A stretch of DNA of 64,000 bases from an uncultured Granulosicoccus sp. (GCA_947492525.1 CANLNQ010000027.1:32109-96108); one strand, 5' to 3'. Shown: positions 7,783 through 16,897, counted from the first letter of the stretch. Notes: a model not told the origin generated them from the letters alone. Numbers and translations are program-made.

Positions 7783-9855
7783 ATGTCAAGCCGATTGCGC
7801 AGTGTTTGCCCGCACGATTGCCCCAGTGTCTGTGCGCTGGATATCGAGGTGCTGGAAGGCAATCGCATCGGCAAGGTCTACGGTGCCAAGGATCACAGCT
7901 ACACCCAGGGTGTCATCTGCGCCAAGGTCTCGCGGTATGCGGAGCGCATCCACCATCCGGACCGGCTGCTGCGGCCTCTGATGCGCAAGGCCGGCAAGGC
8001 CTCGGCCGGCAGCAAGCCCGGTGGGCGTTTCGAAGCGGTGTCCTGGGATGATGCACTCGACAGCATCTGCGAGCGTTTCGAGCACATCCGCAAGCGCCGT
8101 GGCGCGGAGGCCATCTGGCCGTTTCACTATGCAGGCACCATGGGCCTGGTGCAGCGCGATGGGCTGGACCGTTTTCGTCATGCCTATGGCACCTCGCGTC
8201 AGCATTCGACCTACTGTGTGGCGGTCTCCGATGCAGGGTTCAAGGCCGGCACCGGCATCAAGAACGGCAGCGATGTGCGGCTCATGCACAAGAGCGATCT
8301 GGTGGTTGTCTGGGGAGGCAATCCGGTCAGCACGCAGGTGAACGTCATGCAGCACCTGGCCCAGGCGAAGCGCGAGAACGGGGCGAGGTTCGTGGTGGTG
8401 GATCCCTACCGCACCAAGACCGCCGACAAGGCGGATCTGCATCTGATGCTGAAGCCCGGCACCGATGGTGCACTGGCCTGCGCGGTGATGCATGTGATGT
8501 TCGAGGAAGGGCTGGCAGATGAGGCCTATATGGCAGCCCATACCGATGATCCGGTCCGCTTCCGGGAACACCTGAAGAGCCGCACACCGGCCTGGGCATC
8601 GCAGATCACCGGACTGCCGGTAGAGCAGATTCTGGAATTCGCGCGGCTCTATGGCAGCACACGAAAATCCTTTCTGCGTATCGGCTACGGTTTTTCCAGG
8701 TCCCGCAACGGCGCAGTCAACATGCATGCGGTCAGTTGTCTGCCGGCTGTTTCGGGCGCCTGGCAGTACGAAGGCGGTGGGGCACTGTATGGCAATGCCA
8801 GCATCTATGATCTGGACCGCTCACAGATTCAGGGGCTGGACATACCGTGCCAGACGCGCGTGATGGATCAGTCGCGAATCGGTCGTGTGCTGACCGGTGA
8901 GGCCCAGGAACTGCAGGGTGGTCCGGCTGTCGAGGCGCTGTTCGTGCAGAACACCAATCCGGCGGTGGTTGCCCCGGAGACCCGGCTTGTATTGTCGGGG
9001 CTGGCGCGTGAAGATCTGTTTACCGTTGTGCATGAACAGTTCATGACTGAAACGGCAGAGTATGCCGATATCATCCTGCCGGCGACGATGTTCATGGAAC
9101 ATGATGATATCTACACCGCCAGTGGCCATACCCATATCCAGATAGGGCGCAAGCTGATTGACGCGCCGGGCGAGTGCCGCAGCAATCATCAGGTTCTGCA
9201 GGCCATGGCAGTACGCCTCGGGCTGGAGCATCCCGGTTTTCATCTTGACGAACGTCAGCTCATCGAGAATCTGTTACAGAGCTCTGGCCTGCCGGATTTT
9301 GATACCGTGGTGGCCAATGGCGGCCACGATTGTGCCCATGCCGCGTTCGAGGATGCCAACTTTCTCAATGGCTTCGGTACACCGGACAAGCGGTTTCACT
9401 TCTCGCCCGATTGGTCCACCGTGGGTAGCCGCACCGAGGGCATGCCCGTCTTTCCTGATCACTGGGCGGTCATCGATGAACCCGACGAACAGTGTCCGCT
9501 GCGTCTGGTGGCAGCGCCGGCAAGGCAATTCCTGAATACCAGTTTCACCGAAACCGAATCAAGCCGGCGGATGGAAAAGCGGCCAGTTGCCCGGCTTCAC
9601 CCCGACGATCTTCTACGCTATGAACTGCAGGACGGCGCCCTGGTGACGCTGGGCAATGAACAGGGTGAGGTGAGCCTGCATGCAATGGCCTTCGATGGGG
9701 TTCAGCCCGGCACGGTGGTGGTGGAGAGCCTGTGGCCTAACCGGAGTTTTGCCGGTGGCCTCGGCATCAACACACTGATCAGTAGCCAGCCCGCACAGCC
9801 CGATGGCGGTGCGGTCTTTCATGACACGGCCGTGTGGGTGAGAGCGGGCCGATGA
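7783..9855 (+). CDS. Molybdopterin (bis-MGD) oxidoreductase, DMSO-reductase superfamily
   Basis: A 690-aa single-subunit molybdoenzyme. C9, C13, C17 and C46 (CPHDCPSVC ... GVIC) form the N-terminal [4Fe-4S] ligand set. FEAVSWDDALD, VVVWGGNPVSTQ, FVVVDPYRTKTADKAD and YADIILPATMFMEHDD are cofactor-binding landmarks of the superfamily. The C-terminal ~110 residues form the MGD-binding domain (MEKRPVARLHPDDL). The ATG at 7783 is preferred over a GTG at 7753 because GGAAAG sits 5-8 nt before it. No Tat signal is present, so it is probably cytoplasmic. No Fe-S or membrane partner is adjacent. The electron acceptor and substrate are unknown; it resembles formate dehydrogenase and thiosulfate reductase-like enzymes only in general. 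Confidence 0.87.
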   Translation: MSSRLRSVCPHDCPSVCALDIEVLEGNRIGKVYGAKDHSYTQGVICAKVSRYAERIHHPDRLLRPLMRKAGKASAGSKPGGRFEAVSWDDALDSICERFEHIRKRRGAEAIWPFHYAGTMGLVQRDGLDRFRHAYGTSRQHSTYCVAVSDAGFKAGTGIKNGSDVRLMHKSDLVVVWGGNPVSTQVNVMQHLAQAKRENGARFVVVDPYRTKTADKADLHLMLKPGTDGALACAVMHVMFEEGLADEAYMAAHTDDPVRFREHLKSRTPAWASQITGLPVEQILEFARLYGSTRKSFLRIGYGFSRSRNGAVNMHAVSCLPAVSGAWQYEGGGALYGNASIYDLDRSQIQGLDIPCQTRVMDQSRIGRVLTGEAQELQGGPAVEALFVQNTNPAVVAPETRLVLSGLAREDLFTVVHEQFMTETAEYADIILPATMFMEHDDIYTASGHTHIQIGRKLIDAPGECRSNHQVLQAMAVRLGLEHPGFHLDERQLIENLLQSSGLPDFDTVVANGGHDCAHAAFEDANFLNGFGTPDKRFHFSPDWSTVGSRTEGMPVFPDHWAVIDEPDEQCPLRLVAAPARQFLNTSFTETESSRRMEKRPVARLHPDDLLRYELQDGALVTLGNEQGEVSLHAMAFDGVQPGTVVVESLWPNRSFAGGLGINTLISSQPAQPDGGAVFHDTAVWVRAGR

Positions 9856-9872
9856 CGGTTGCCCGGTTCTCG

Positions 9873-10012
9873 TCGCAGGCCGGGTGACGGGCTGGTTGAC
9901 GAACTTTTCGCAGGCCGGGTGGCGGGCTGGTTGATGCACCTGTCGCAGGCCGGGTGGCGGGCTGGTTGACGCACCTTTCGCAGGCCGGGTGACGGGCTGG
10001 TCGACGAACCTT
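9873..10012. repeat. Four tandem copies of a 35-bp GC-rich repeat
   Basis: Four head-to-tail units of exactly 35 bp begin at 9873, 9908, 9943 and 9978. Each carries the core GCAGGCCGGGTGRCGGGCTG and differs at only a few positions. The array fills the gap between the oxidoreductase stop and the YHS gene. Because 35 is not a multiple of 3 it is unlikely to be coding. There are no spacers, so it is not a CRISPR array. Confidence 0.95.
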
Positions 10013-10045
10013 TGAGGATTGGCCGAGTCCGAACAGCTGTCGAAC

Positions 10046-10663
10046 ATGAATCACGAGATGAATCAGATGCTGACTCGCTTGAACACAACTTACCCGGTGA
10101 ATTCCCTGCGATTGTTGCTGGCAGGGCTGGCGGCGAAGACTTGCGCAACCCTTGCCTCGATACGATCGGGACGCGCCGCCAGGCACTCGCATGCCGGTCG
10201 ATTGGCAGCAAGCGGCAGCGCGCTGATCCTGCTGTTTGCAGCCAGCGCGGCACAGGCCGCCGAGCCCGTCTCGAAATCACGTTTCGGTGGCGTGGCCATC
10301 GGCGGACACGATTCCGTGGCCTATCACGAATTGCAGCGTGAACCCCAGGCCCTGGCAGCCGAGGGCAACAAGCGATTCACGGTGGAATACAAGGGTGCCA
10401 AATGGCACTTTGCGTCGGAAGAGAGCGCTGAGCGTTTCCGCGCTGACCCCGAACGATTCACACCGGCGTACAATGGCTTCTGTGCCAATGCCTTGAGTCT
10501 TGGAGAAGGACTGATTCGAACGGATGGCACGCATTGGGAAATATTTGACGACAATCTGTATCTGTTCTTTGCCGCTCGCGGACGCGAGCGATGGACTGAT
10601 GGCAACTGGGAAGCGTACAAGGCAGATGCAGACAAGGCGTGGAGTGTATTGTCGAAGAAATAG
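10046..10663 (+). CDS. YHS domain-containing exported protein
   Basis: The C-terminal ~130 residues match the YHS-domain group: GGHDSVAYHE, then KGAKWHFASEESAERFRADPERFTPAYNGFCANALSLGEG and a terminal HWEIFDDNLYLFF. A hydrophobic stretch with an Ala-rich cleavage site (LILLFAASAAQAAE, ~60 residues in) suggests export. The N-terminus is uncertain: the frame is open from a TTG at 10019, and I use the ATG at 10046, but the unusually long n-region suggests a later non-ATG start. YHS domains often bind metals; no substrate is indicated. It lies immediately after the 35-bp array and just upstream of an EamA transporter. Confidence 0.75.
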   Translation: MNHEMNQMLTRLNTTYPVNSLRLLLAGLAAKTCATLASIRSGRAARHSHAGRLAASGSALILLFAASAAQAAEPVSKSRFGGVAIGGHDSVAYHELQREPQALAAEGNKRFTVEYKGAKWHFASEESAERFRADPERFTPAYNGFCANALSLGEGLIRTDGTHWEIFDDNLYLFFAARGRERWTDGNWEAYKADADKAWSVLSKK

Positions 10664-10693
10664 GTCTGTCGTGCCGGCAAGCCAGTACGTCTG

Positions 10694-11575
10694 ATGTCGG
10701 CCATGAGTGCAAGAACACGGGGTGATCTGCTGATCCTGTTGGCAGCGCTTATCTGGGGTGTGGCCTTCTACTTCCAGAAGGTGGCCATGCAGGATATCGG
10801 GCCTCTGTTGTTTCTGGGCATGCGTGGCGCTGTTGCCGCCGTTGTTCTGCTGCCGTTCCTGATTCGTGAGCAGCGCCGCCGCCCGGCGCCAACACCGGCT
10901 CAGGGCAGGGGTATCTGGCCTTTCGGCTTGCTGGCCGGCGTGGTTTTCTTTGTTGCCGGCGGCACTCAGCAGACCGGTATCGTCGACGCCACGGTGACCA
11001 ATACCGGTTTTCTCACCGCACTGTACGTGGTGGTCACCCCCTTTCTCTTCTGGCTGGTTCGCCGTCAGCGGCCGAGCCTGACGACCTGGCTGTCGGCAGG
11101 GCTGGCCTTTGTCGGGGTATGGGCACTGGGAGGCGGCGCTCTGGAGTCATTCAATCGAGGCGATATCCTGGTGGCCTGTTCGTCCGTGTTCTGGGCTGCA
11201 CTCATCATCGTCGCCGGCGAAGCGTCGCGCCATGCCCAGCCGCTGAGCTACACCTGCATCCAGTTTGCGGTAGTGGCCTTGCTGAGTCTTGGCAGCGCCG
11301 CGGTTTTCGAGTCTGTCGAGATGGCGTCCCTGCGGGCTGCGATCATTCCCATTCTCTATGTGGGGGTACTCTCCAGCGCGTTTACCTTCGGTATCACGGC
11401 CATTGCCATGCAATATGTATCGCCGACGCGTGCGTCCATCATGCTGTCGATGGAGACGGTGTTCGCTGCCATGGCAGGATTCCTCCTGCTCGATGAGCGT
11501 CTGTCAGGTCTGGGCCTGACCGGTGCCTTGCTGATATTGCTGGCTGTCGTGCTGGTGCAGCGCTCACGCGACTGA
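10694..11575 (+). CDS. EamA/DMT-family transporter
   Basis: A 293-aa inner-membrane protein with ten predicted hydrophobic helices forming two EamA (PF00892) repeats. The first starts GDLLILLAALIWGVAFYFQK; the second starts near residue 150 (GDILVACSSVFWAALIIVAGE). It ends with a short basic tail. The family exports metabolites or amino acids; no specificity can be read. It follows the YHS gene by 30 bp on the same strand, so an operon is possible. Confidence 0.87.
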   Translation: MSAMSARTRGDLLILLAALIWGVAFYFQKVAMQDIGPLLFLGMRGAVAAVVLLPFLIREQRRRPAPTPAQGRGIWPFGLLAGVVFFVAGGTQQTGIVDATVTNTGFLTALYVVVTPFLFWLVRRQRPSLTTWLSAGLAFVGVWALGGGALESFNRGDILVACSSVFWAALIIVAGEASRHAQPLSYTCIQFAVVALLSLGSAAVFESVEMASLRAAIIPILYVGVLSSAFTFGITAIAMQYVSPTRASIMLSMETVFAAMAGFLLLDERLSGLGLTGALLILLAVVLVQRSRD

Positions 11576-11968
11576 TTGCCGCAACCAGCCTCGGTCAGTA
11601 TCGTCGATCTTCTACAAGCTGCCGACTCCCTGCTTGGTACCCATTACCCATGGCTGCATGGCCGGCCGTCGGCCATTATCGGGGCATCGGGTTACGCAGT
11701 ATTTCACTGGGCAGATGGTGCTGTCAGGGCGTCGAGGCAGTAGCGATGGCTGTGGCATCGGGTGCGGATGTCGGCAAGCTGCTGGTCGAATGGGCCTGAA
11801 ACCGAGTCTGAATTTGCCCTCAACCAGCGCAGGACAGGTATCCATTCGGCCATGAACCAACTGGAAAGGCTATTCTCGGCTCCATCGAGCATGACGCGGT
11901 CATGCCCGTGCGGCCCGTGCGGCTTGAGCGGCGGCAGACGCCGGATCGGCACGGTACAGAACAGGCTG
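11576..11968. other. Intergenic region without a convincing gene
   Basis: About 390 bp between the EamA transporter and the signal-peptide start of the next gene. The next gene's frame stays open back to 11762, but those ~69 residues look non-coding (Ser/Arg/Cys-rich and not signal-like). No terminator or RNA element is obvious; a promoter for the rightward pair probably lies here. Confidence 0.3.
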
Positions 11969-13147
11969 ATGCGACTGGCCGGATTGTGTCTGGCCATGCT
12001 CACATCCTCTGTCTATGCGCAGCAGGACAAGCTGGTGATCGATATTCTCTATCTTGAACAGCGCCTGGCGCATCCACCGGTGCTGTCCAACCTGGTGAGC
12101 TGGCCCGAGGATGAGGGCGAGCGAGGTGCCAGTCTGGCCATCGATGACAACAACACCACCGGCCGGTTTCTGGGGCAGGACTACACGCTCGAACCCTTGA
12201 TCTTCGAACCGGATGCCGAGCCGCAGGCGCGCAACGACCGGATTCGTGCCGAGCTGGCGAAGGGCGCCAGACTGGTGGTGGCGAACCTGCCTGCCGCAGA
12301 TATCGATGCCATTGCCTCGTTGCCGGAAGCCGCTGATGATCTGCTGTTCAATGCCCAGAGCATGGACAATGTGCTGCGTAACGAACAGTGCCGGTCCAAT
12401 GTGCTGCATACGATTCCGTCACGCGCCATGCTCAGCGATGCGCTGGCGCAGTTTTTCGTCAAACGCAAATGGGAAGAGATCTTCCTGATCGAGGGAAATA
12501 CCGACAAGGACAAGGCCTTTGCCGACGCGCTCAGGGCATCGATCAGAAAATTCGGCCTGGATATCGTGGAAAGCAAGACCTGGATCGAAGATGCCGATAT
12601 GCGCCGCACGGCATCCACTGAAGTGCCGGTGTTCACGCAGGCGAGAGACTATGATGTGGTGGTCGTCACTGATGAAGATCAGGATTTTTCACAATATATT
12701 CTCTACAACACCTGGCTGCCGAGACCGGTGGCTGGTAGTGCAGGTCTGACACCCGTGGTCTGGTCCCCGGTTATCGAGCAATGGGGGGCTGCACAGTTGC
12801 AATCGCGCTTTCGCAAGTTGGCCGAGCGGGACATGACGTCACGTGATTACAGCAACTGGGCGGCCGTACGCAGTATCGGTGAGGCCGTGACGCGCACAGG
12901 GTCGGTCAATCCGGCGGAAATTCGCCGCTATGTGTTGTCGGATGATTTCGAGCTGGCAGGTTTCAAGGGCGCGCCACTGAGCTTTCGTACCTGGAATGGG
13001 CAGATGCGCCAGAGTGTCCAGCTGGTACACCCCAGGGCTGTCGTTGCCACGGCGCCCGTCGAAGGCTTTCTGCACCCGGTCACGGAACTGGATACGCTGG
13101 GGCTCGATGAGCCGGAAAGTCGTTGTGAGCAGTTCAATCAACCTTGA
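11969..13147 (+). CDS. PQQ-dependent-catabolism-associated ABC substrate-binding protein (TIGR03863-like)
   Basis: Periplasmic binding protein related to branched-chain amino-acid/amide receptors. Starting at the ATG at 11969 gives a clean signal peptide, MRLAGLCLAMLTSSVYAQQ. The body has DILYLEQRLAHPPVLSNLV, IDDNNTTGRFLGQDYTL and a central DALAQFFVKRKWEEIFLIEGNT segment as in the TIGR03863 family, always found with PQQ-dependent alcohol dehydrogenases. In other genomes a dedicated ATPase and permease follow; here the next gene is the beta-propeller and then the opposite-strand BatD-like gene, so the transporter core is absent. An upstream in-frame ATG at 11852 is possible but gives a poor export signal. 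The ligand is unknown. Confidence 0.82.
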   Translation: MRLAGLCLAMLTSSVYAQQDKLVIDILYLEQRLAHPPVLSNLVSWPEDEGERGASLAIDDNNTTGRFLGQDYTLEPLIFEPDAEPQARNDRIRAELAKGARLVVANLPAADIDAIASLPEAADDLLFNAQSMDNVLRNEQCRSNVLHTIPSRAMLSDALAQFFVKRKWEEIFLIEGNTDKDKAFADALRASIRKFGLDIVESKTWIEDADMRRTASTEVPVFTQARDYDVVVVTDEDQDFSQYILYNTWLPRPVAGSAGLTPVVWSPVIEQWGAAQLQSRFRKLAERDMTSRDYSNWAAVRSIGEAVTRTGSVNPAEIRRYVLSDDFELAGFKGAPLSFRTWNGQMRQSVQLVHPRAVVATAPVEGFLHPVTELDTLGLDEPESRCEQFNQP

Positions 13148-13168
13148 GCATGATGGACAGGATAAAGC

Positions 13169-14239
13169 GTGCCGGGAAAACCACGGAGACAAGAACGAAT
13201 GGCACGATGCATGATGACTGACAAGGCCCGCCGCCTGTCCGGGCGGATACGTCCCGGCCTGCCGGGCTTGAGTGTGCTGGCACTGGCAATGAGCGTGACC
13301 AGTGGCTCGGTCAGTGCCCACTGGGCTTATGTCAGCAATGAAAAGGATGACACCGTGTCGGTCATTGATACCGAAACCAATGAAGTCGTCAAGACACTGG
13401 AGGTGGGAGAGCGGCCACGTGGCGTGACTTTGAGCCATGACTTCACGCGCCTGTTCATCTGCGCCTCCGACTCTGACACGGTGCAGGTCATGGATGTCAG
13501 TAATGATTCCATTCTGTTCGAGTTGCCCAGTGGTGAGGACCCCGAGCAGTTCGCCTTGCATCCGGACAATCGGCATCTTTACATCGCCAATGAAGATGAT
13601 GCCATCGCAACGGTGGTTGATATCGAGACGCATGAGGTGGTCTCGCAGATCGACGTGGGCGTCGAACCCGAGGGCATGGCCGTGAGCCATGACGGCAAAT
13701 ATGCCATCGTGACCTCCGAAACCTCCAATATGGCGCACTGGATCAATACCGAGACTCAGTCCATCGTGGCCAATACCCTGGTGGATCAGCGACCTCGTGA
13801 TGCCGAATTCACACCCGATGACAAGCAACTGTGGGTCTCATCCGAGATCGGTGGCACCGTGTCCGTCATCGATACGGAAACCCGGGAAATCACGCAGAAA
13901 ATCAGCTTCGAGATTCCCGGGGTGACTCGTGACCAGATTCAGCCAGTAGGCATGGAGATCACCGATGACGGTACTCTGGCCTTCATCGCATTGGGTCCGG
14001 CCAACCACGTTGCTGTCGTGAATGGTGAAAGCCTCGAAGTGATTGACTACATTCTGGTGGGGCGCCGTGTATGGCATATGGCATTGACGCCTGAACAGGA
14101 CAAGCTCTACACCACCAATGGTGTGTCAGGGGATGTCACCGTGATCGATGTGGCCAGCCTCAAGGCCGAGAAGACCATCAAGGTCGGCCGCTATCCCTGG
14201 GGGGTCACCATCTTGCCCAAGGCGCATATCCCGCAATAG
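13169..14239 (+). CDS. PQQ-dependent-catabolism-associated YVTN beta-propeller protein (TIGR03866-like)
   Basis: Exported seven-bladed beta-propeller of the YVTN type. Repeats such as AYVSNEKDDTVSVIDTETNEV, LYIANEDDAIATVVDIET and LWVSSEIGGTVSVIDTETRE recur about every 42 residues. The signal peptide hydrophobic core is LSVLALAMSVTSGSVSA. The GTG at 13169 has AGGA 6 nt upstream but gives a long n-region; ATGs at 13199 and 13211 are alternatives. It lies 21 bp after the substrate-binding gene, so the two are co-transcribed. Its family co-occurs with PQQ alcohol dehydrogenases; the role is undetermined and may be scaffolding or cofactor/metal handling in the periplasm. Confidence 0.85.
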   Translation: MPGKPRRQERMARCMMTDKARRLSGRIRPGLPGLSVLALAMSVTSGSVSAHWAYVSNEKDDTVSVIDTETNEVVKTLEVGERPRGVTLSHDFTRLFICASDSDTVQVMDVSNDSILFELPSGEDPEQFALHPDNRHLYIANEDDAIATVVDIETHEVVSQIDVGVEPEGMAVSHDGKYAIVTSETSNMAHWINTETQSIVANTLVDQRPRDAEFTPDDKQLWVSSEIGGTVSVIDTETREITQKISFEIPGVTRDQIQPVGMEITDDGTLAFIALGPANHVAVVNGESLEVIDYILVGRRVWHMALTPEQDKLYTTNGVSGDVTVIDVASLKAEKTIKVGRYPWGVTILPKAHIPQ

Positions 14240-14276
14240 CGCATTCAGTTCAGAGGCAGGGCCTGAGCGACGAGAA

Positions 14277-15722
14277 CTACAACTCCGGGAGAACCGTCGA
14301 TTTCAGGTCCTGGCTTTGTCTTCGCCTTTCACGACGGGCATGGCGCCACTCCTGAAGCCAGACCCAGCAGGCCAGGGCAGCCATCACTCCAAGCAGGCCA
14401 CCCCAGGGCAGTGACTGCATGCTGCGGTTGCCCTGGAGTTGCAACAGCAGTCTGTCGTACCAGTGGCCCTCGAGAGCCAGACTTGCCAGCAGATCGGCGC
14501 GCTCGGGCAGGCCGACATTGATGCGTCTGGCAGGGATGATCGCCTCTCTGGATTCATTGCTGCGTGTGTCGTACCAGGGAACCCTGACCGTATCCAGAAA
14601 CACGGGGATGGGGCTCTGCGCAATCATGCGAAATTCAAATTCGGCCGTGGCCACGATATGATCGCCGATCAACTGCTGAGAGCGGGATTGATTGATCGGG
14701 GTTGTGGTCAGGGCTCGGCTCTCCGGCGGCACGATATCGGGGAGATGGCTGGCCAGTACGTCTCGCGCACTGAGCGTGACGGTTCTGAGTATCTCGTCGC
14801 CGGCCGTGAGTTCTCGCGGGTCGCGAGACCAGCTATCGCTGAGTTCGACATCCGTGGCGGGCAGCCACCAGTGTGCATCATCTGCCGCCGGGGCTATCTG
14901 CAACGATACCGCCGGGGTCTGCCTGTCGAATTCAGCGCGCTGGGTGCGCGAGCGAATCACCGTGCCGGCCCAGCCAACCGGGGGGAGCTGCACCGCTCCG
15001 GAGCGTTGGGCAAACAGATGATAGCGCCAGGCCGTGAGGCGCCATGAGGTCTGCTCATCCTGTGCATCGATGGTTCGGCGTTCGACATACTGCTCCAGAA
15101 TATCGAATCCCTCGAAGCGGGGTATTGACAGGCGCTCATCGGCAATCGGAAACCGGTGCCTGAGTTCTATGTCGGCGATGATGTGCTGGCCGACATGGGG
15201 CTGAATGCCGGCAGCTGAGCTCGACTCTGCATTCTGTAGCTGGATCAGCGGGGTGCCGTTGCCCATGCGCACAGTCAGGCTCATCTGCAGATCGTCGCTA
15301 TCCGGTTGCCAATCGGCCTCCAATGGAGCATTCACGTCGATGATGATCGAGTTGGATCTCACTTCACCCCGGGAACTGTCTGCGCGCAAAGGACCGAAAA
15401 CGATGCGGCCTTCGCGCTGTGGTAGCAACTCCATGCGTCGGGACTTCATCTCGACCACCTGCTCGTTGACCACCATGATGCGCGTGCCGAGCGTTTCACG
15501 CAGCAGCTGCGCCTCTTGCAGCAGCGGCTGAATGTCTACCGCCTCTTCAATGCCGATGGACTCGAGTTCGATGATGATGCTGTCACCGAGGTACACAGGC
15601 TCATCGCTGCCGAGTAGCGTGATCGCCGGGTCGACATCCGCTGCTCGGGCAGAGGCGAAACACAGGGACAGGGACAGGCAGAGAAACAGGAACACGGTGC
15701 CAGGCGTGAATACGCGGTTCAC
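14277..15722 (-). CDS. BatD-like membrane protein
   Basis: Last gene of the leftward MoxR/VWA operon. The start is the GTG at 15722, preceded by a strong AGGAGG 9 nt away and overlapping the TPR gene's stop (GTGA), so translation is coupled. The signal peptide core is FLFLCLSLSLCFASARA. A large beta-rich periplasmic region includes EPVYLGDSIIIELESIGIEE, LPQREGRIVFGPL and GAVQLPPVGWAGTV, as in BatD/oxygen-tolerance proteins. One C-terminal helix (LLGVMAALACWVWLQEW) precedes a basic cytoplasmic tail. BatD proteins work with VWA proteins and MoxR AAA+ ATPases. The 481-aa length is typical. Confidence 0.8.
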   Translation of the reverse strand: MNRVFTPGTVFLFLCLSLSLCFASARAADVDPAITLLGSDEPVYLGDSIIIELESIGIEEAVDIQPLLQEAQLLRETLGTRIMVVNEQVVEMKSRRMELLPQREGRIVFGPLRADSSRGEVRSNSIIIDVNAPLEADWQPDSDDLQMSLTVRMGNGTPLIQLQNAESSSAAGIQPHVGQHIIADIELRHRFPIADERLSIPRFEGFDILEQYVERRTIDAQDEQTSWRLTAWRYHLFAQRSGAVQLPPVGWAGTVIRSRTQRAEFDRQTPAVSLQIAPAADDAHWWLPATDVELSDSWSRDPRELTAGDEILRTVTLSARDVLASHLPDIVPPESRALTTTPINQSRSQQLIGDHIVATAEFEFRMIAQSPIPVFLDTVRVPWYDTRSNESREAIIPARRINVGLPERADLLASLALEGHWYDRLLLQLQGNRSMQSLPWGGLLGVMAALACWVWLQEWRHARRERRRQSQDLKSTVLPEL

Positions 15723-16897
15723 CAGGAACTTCCTCCTTCGGGCGCCGACTGTCCGGCCGCCTGTCGGCGTCGCTGTTCCAGTCTGATGCGTCTTTGCAGA
15801 TACAGCCTGGCATCGTGATCGATCCGGTTCAGCCACTGTGTGGTGGCCTGTTCGGTCTCCAGTGCAGTACGCAGACCCGCTGCCTGTGACTCTGTCGAGG
15901 GTGAATCCAGTTCCGAACCGCCCGAGGGGCGGCTGGCCGCGTCCTCATCACTGTTCTGACCCTTCAATGCGCCGTCGCCGGCCTCTTCACGGCCTTGCTG
16001 TTCCTGCTCCTGGGCCTCGGGGCCATTGCCTGCCTGAGCCTGGTCCTGTTCGGTCATGCTCTGATTACCCGGATCATGGGATTGTTCGTCGATGTTCGAC
16101 TCCGCGGCCTCGTTCTGCTGCTCTCCGTCATCGCCCTGGCCGTGTTCCTGGCGATCGTCCTCGGTGTCGATGCGTTCGATTTCCTCACCGGAAGGCTGGA
16201 GACCGCCTTGCTGTTCCTGATCCCTGGCTTGTTCTGCCAGCAGTTGGCGCATCAATGCGGCGTTGTGACTGGCATCCTCCAGCGCAGGATCCATGGCCAG
16301 AGCCTGTTGATAGGCGTCCAGCGCCAGCTCGAAGTAACCCAGCTTGACGTAGCAATTACCGAGGTTGTAGGCGGAGACCGGATCAGCAGCGCGGATGAAC
16401 GCCTCGGCAGCACGCCACCATTGGCCGGAGCGATACAGGGCAATGCCTTTCCAGGCAGGGTCTGTGAAGATCTCGCCGGCACGTGTATGATCGCCGGCCT
16501 GAAAGAGTCGGTGGGCCAGTAGATTGTCGTCGTCGGCCGACAGTGGTATCGAGGTGCAAGGCAATAGCATCAGTAATGTTGCTATACGCCATGCTTGCAC
16601 TATCCTGGAGAAGCTCGATGACATTCCTGGTGAGATCGCGGTCACTGTCTGGCGGCGTTCGAGCAGTTGAAATTTGCGCTCGGGCGTTTGCGTGAGGTCA
16701 AGCGCAAGCCTTTGCGGTATCGGTCTTGTGAGGCGTTGCAGGAGTGTTTTCGGTATCGGTCGCGCGAGCCGTTGCAGGAGTGTTTGCGGTATCGGCCGCG
16801 CGAGCCGTTGCAGGAGTGTTTGCGATATCGATCGCGTGAGGCGTTGCAGGAGCGGTTGCGTTATCAGCCGCTGAAGCCATTGCAAAGGTGTTTGCAT
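15719..16897 (-). CDS. TPR protein (BatC/MxaK-like) with N-terminal 12-residue repeats
   Basis: I place the start at the ATG at 16897: it overlaps the upstream VWA stop by one base (TGATG) and has AGGAAGG 9 nt upstream. This makes ~60 N-terminal residues of five 12-aa repeats (LLQRLARPIPQT type) part of the protein. A membrane/signal segment (IATLLMLLPCTSIPLSA) follows near residue 105, then TPR helices (AAEAFIRAADPVSAYNLGNCYVKLGYFELALDAYQQAL), a Gln/Glu-rich low-complexity segment and a basic C-terminus. A later ATG before SSSFSRIVQ would give a conventional signal peptide but has AGGA directly against the start. TPR partners are standard in Bat/Mxa complexes. Confidence 0.75.
   Translation of the reverse strand: MQTPLQWLQRLITQPLLQRLTRSISQTLLQRLARPIPQTLLQRLARPIPKTLLQRLTRPIPQRLALDLTQTPERKFQLLERRQTVTAISPGMSSSFSRIVQAWRIATLLMLLPCTSIPLSADDDNLLAHRLFQAGDHTRAGEIFTDPAWKGIALYRSGQWWRAAEAFIRAADPVSAYNLGNCYVKLGYFELALDAYQQALAMDPALEDASHNAALMRQLLAEQARDQEQQGGLQPSGEEIERIDTEDDRQEHGQGDDGEQQNEAAESNIDEQSHDPGNQSMTEQDQAQAGNGPEAQEQEQQGREEAGDGALKGQNSDEDAASRPSGGSELDSPSTESQAAGLRTALETEQATTQWLNRIDHDARLYLQRRIRLEQRRRQAAGQSAPEGGSSW
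16711..16890 (-). repeat. Five in-frame tandem 36-bp repeats encoding 12-residue units
   Basis: Units begin at 16711, 16747, 16783, 16819 and 16855, each exactly 36 bp. The middle units are almost identical and the outer ones more diverged. On the minus strand they encode amphipathic LLQRLxRPIPQT motifs, directly after the start codon of the TPR gene. Confidence 0.93.

Noticed and set aside
7786..8727. 313-codon minus-strand ORF opposite the molybdopterin oxidoreductase
   Set aside because: It is antisense to conserved Fe-S and MGD-binding coding sequence and has no domain of its own.
11762..11968. N-terminal extension of the PQQ-associated binding protein
   Set aside because: The extra ~69 residues are Ser/Arg/Cys-rich and would bury the signal peptide; the ATG at 11969 gives a normal one.
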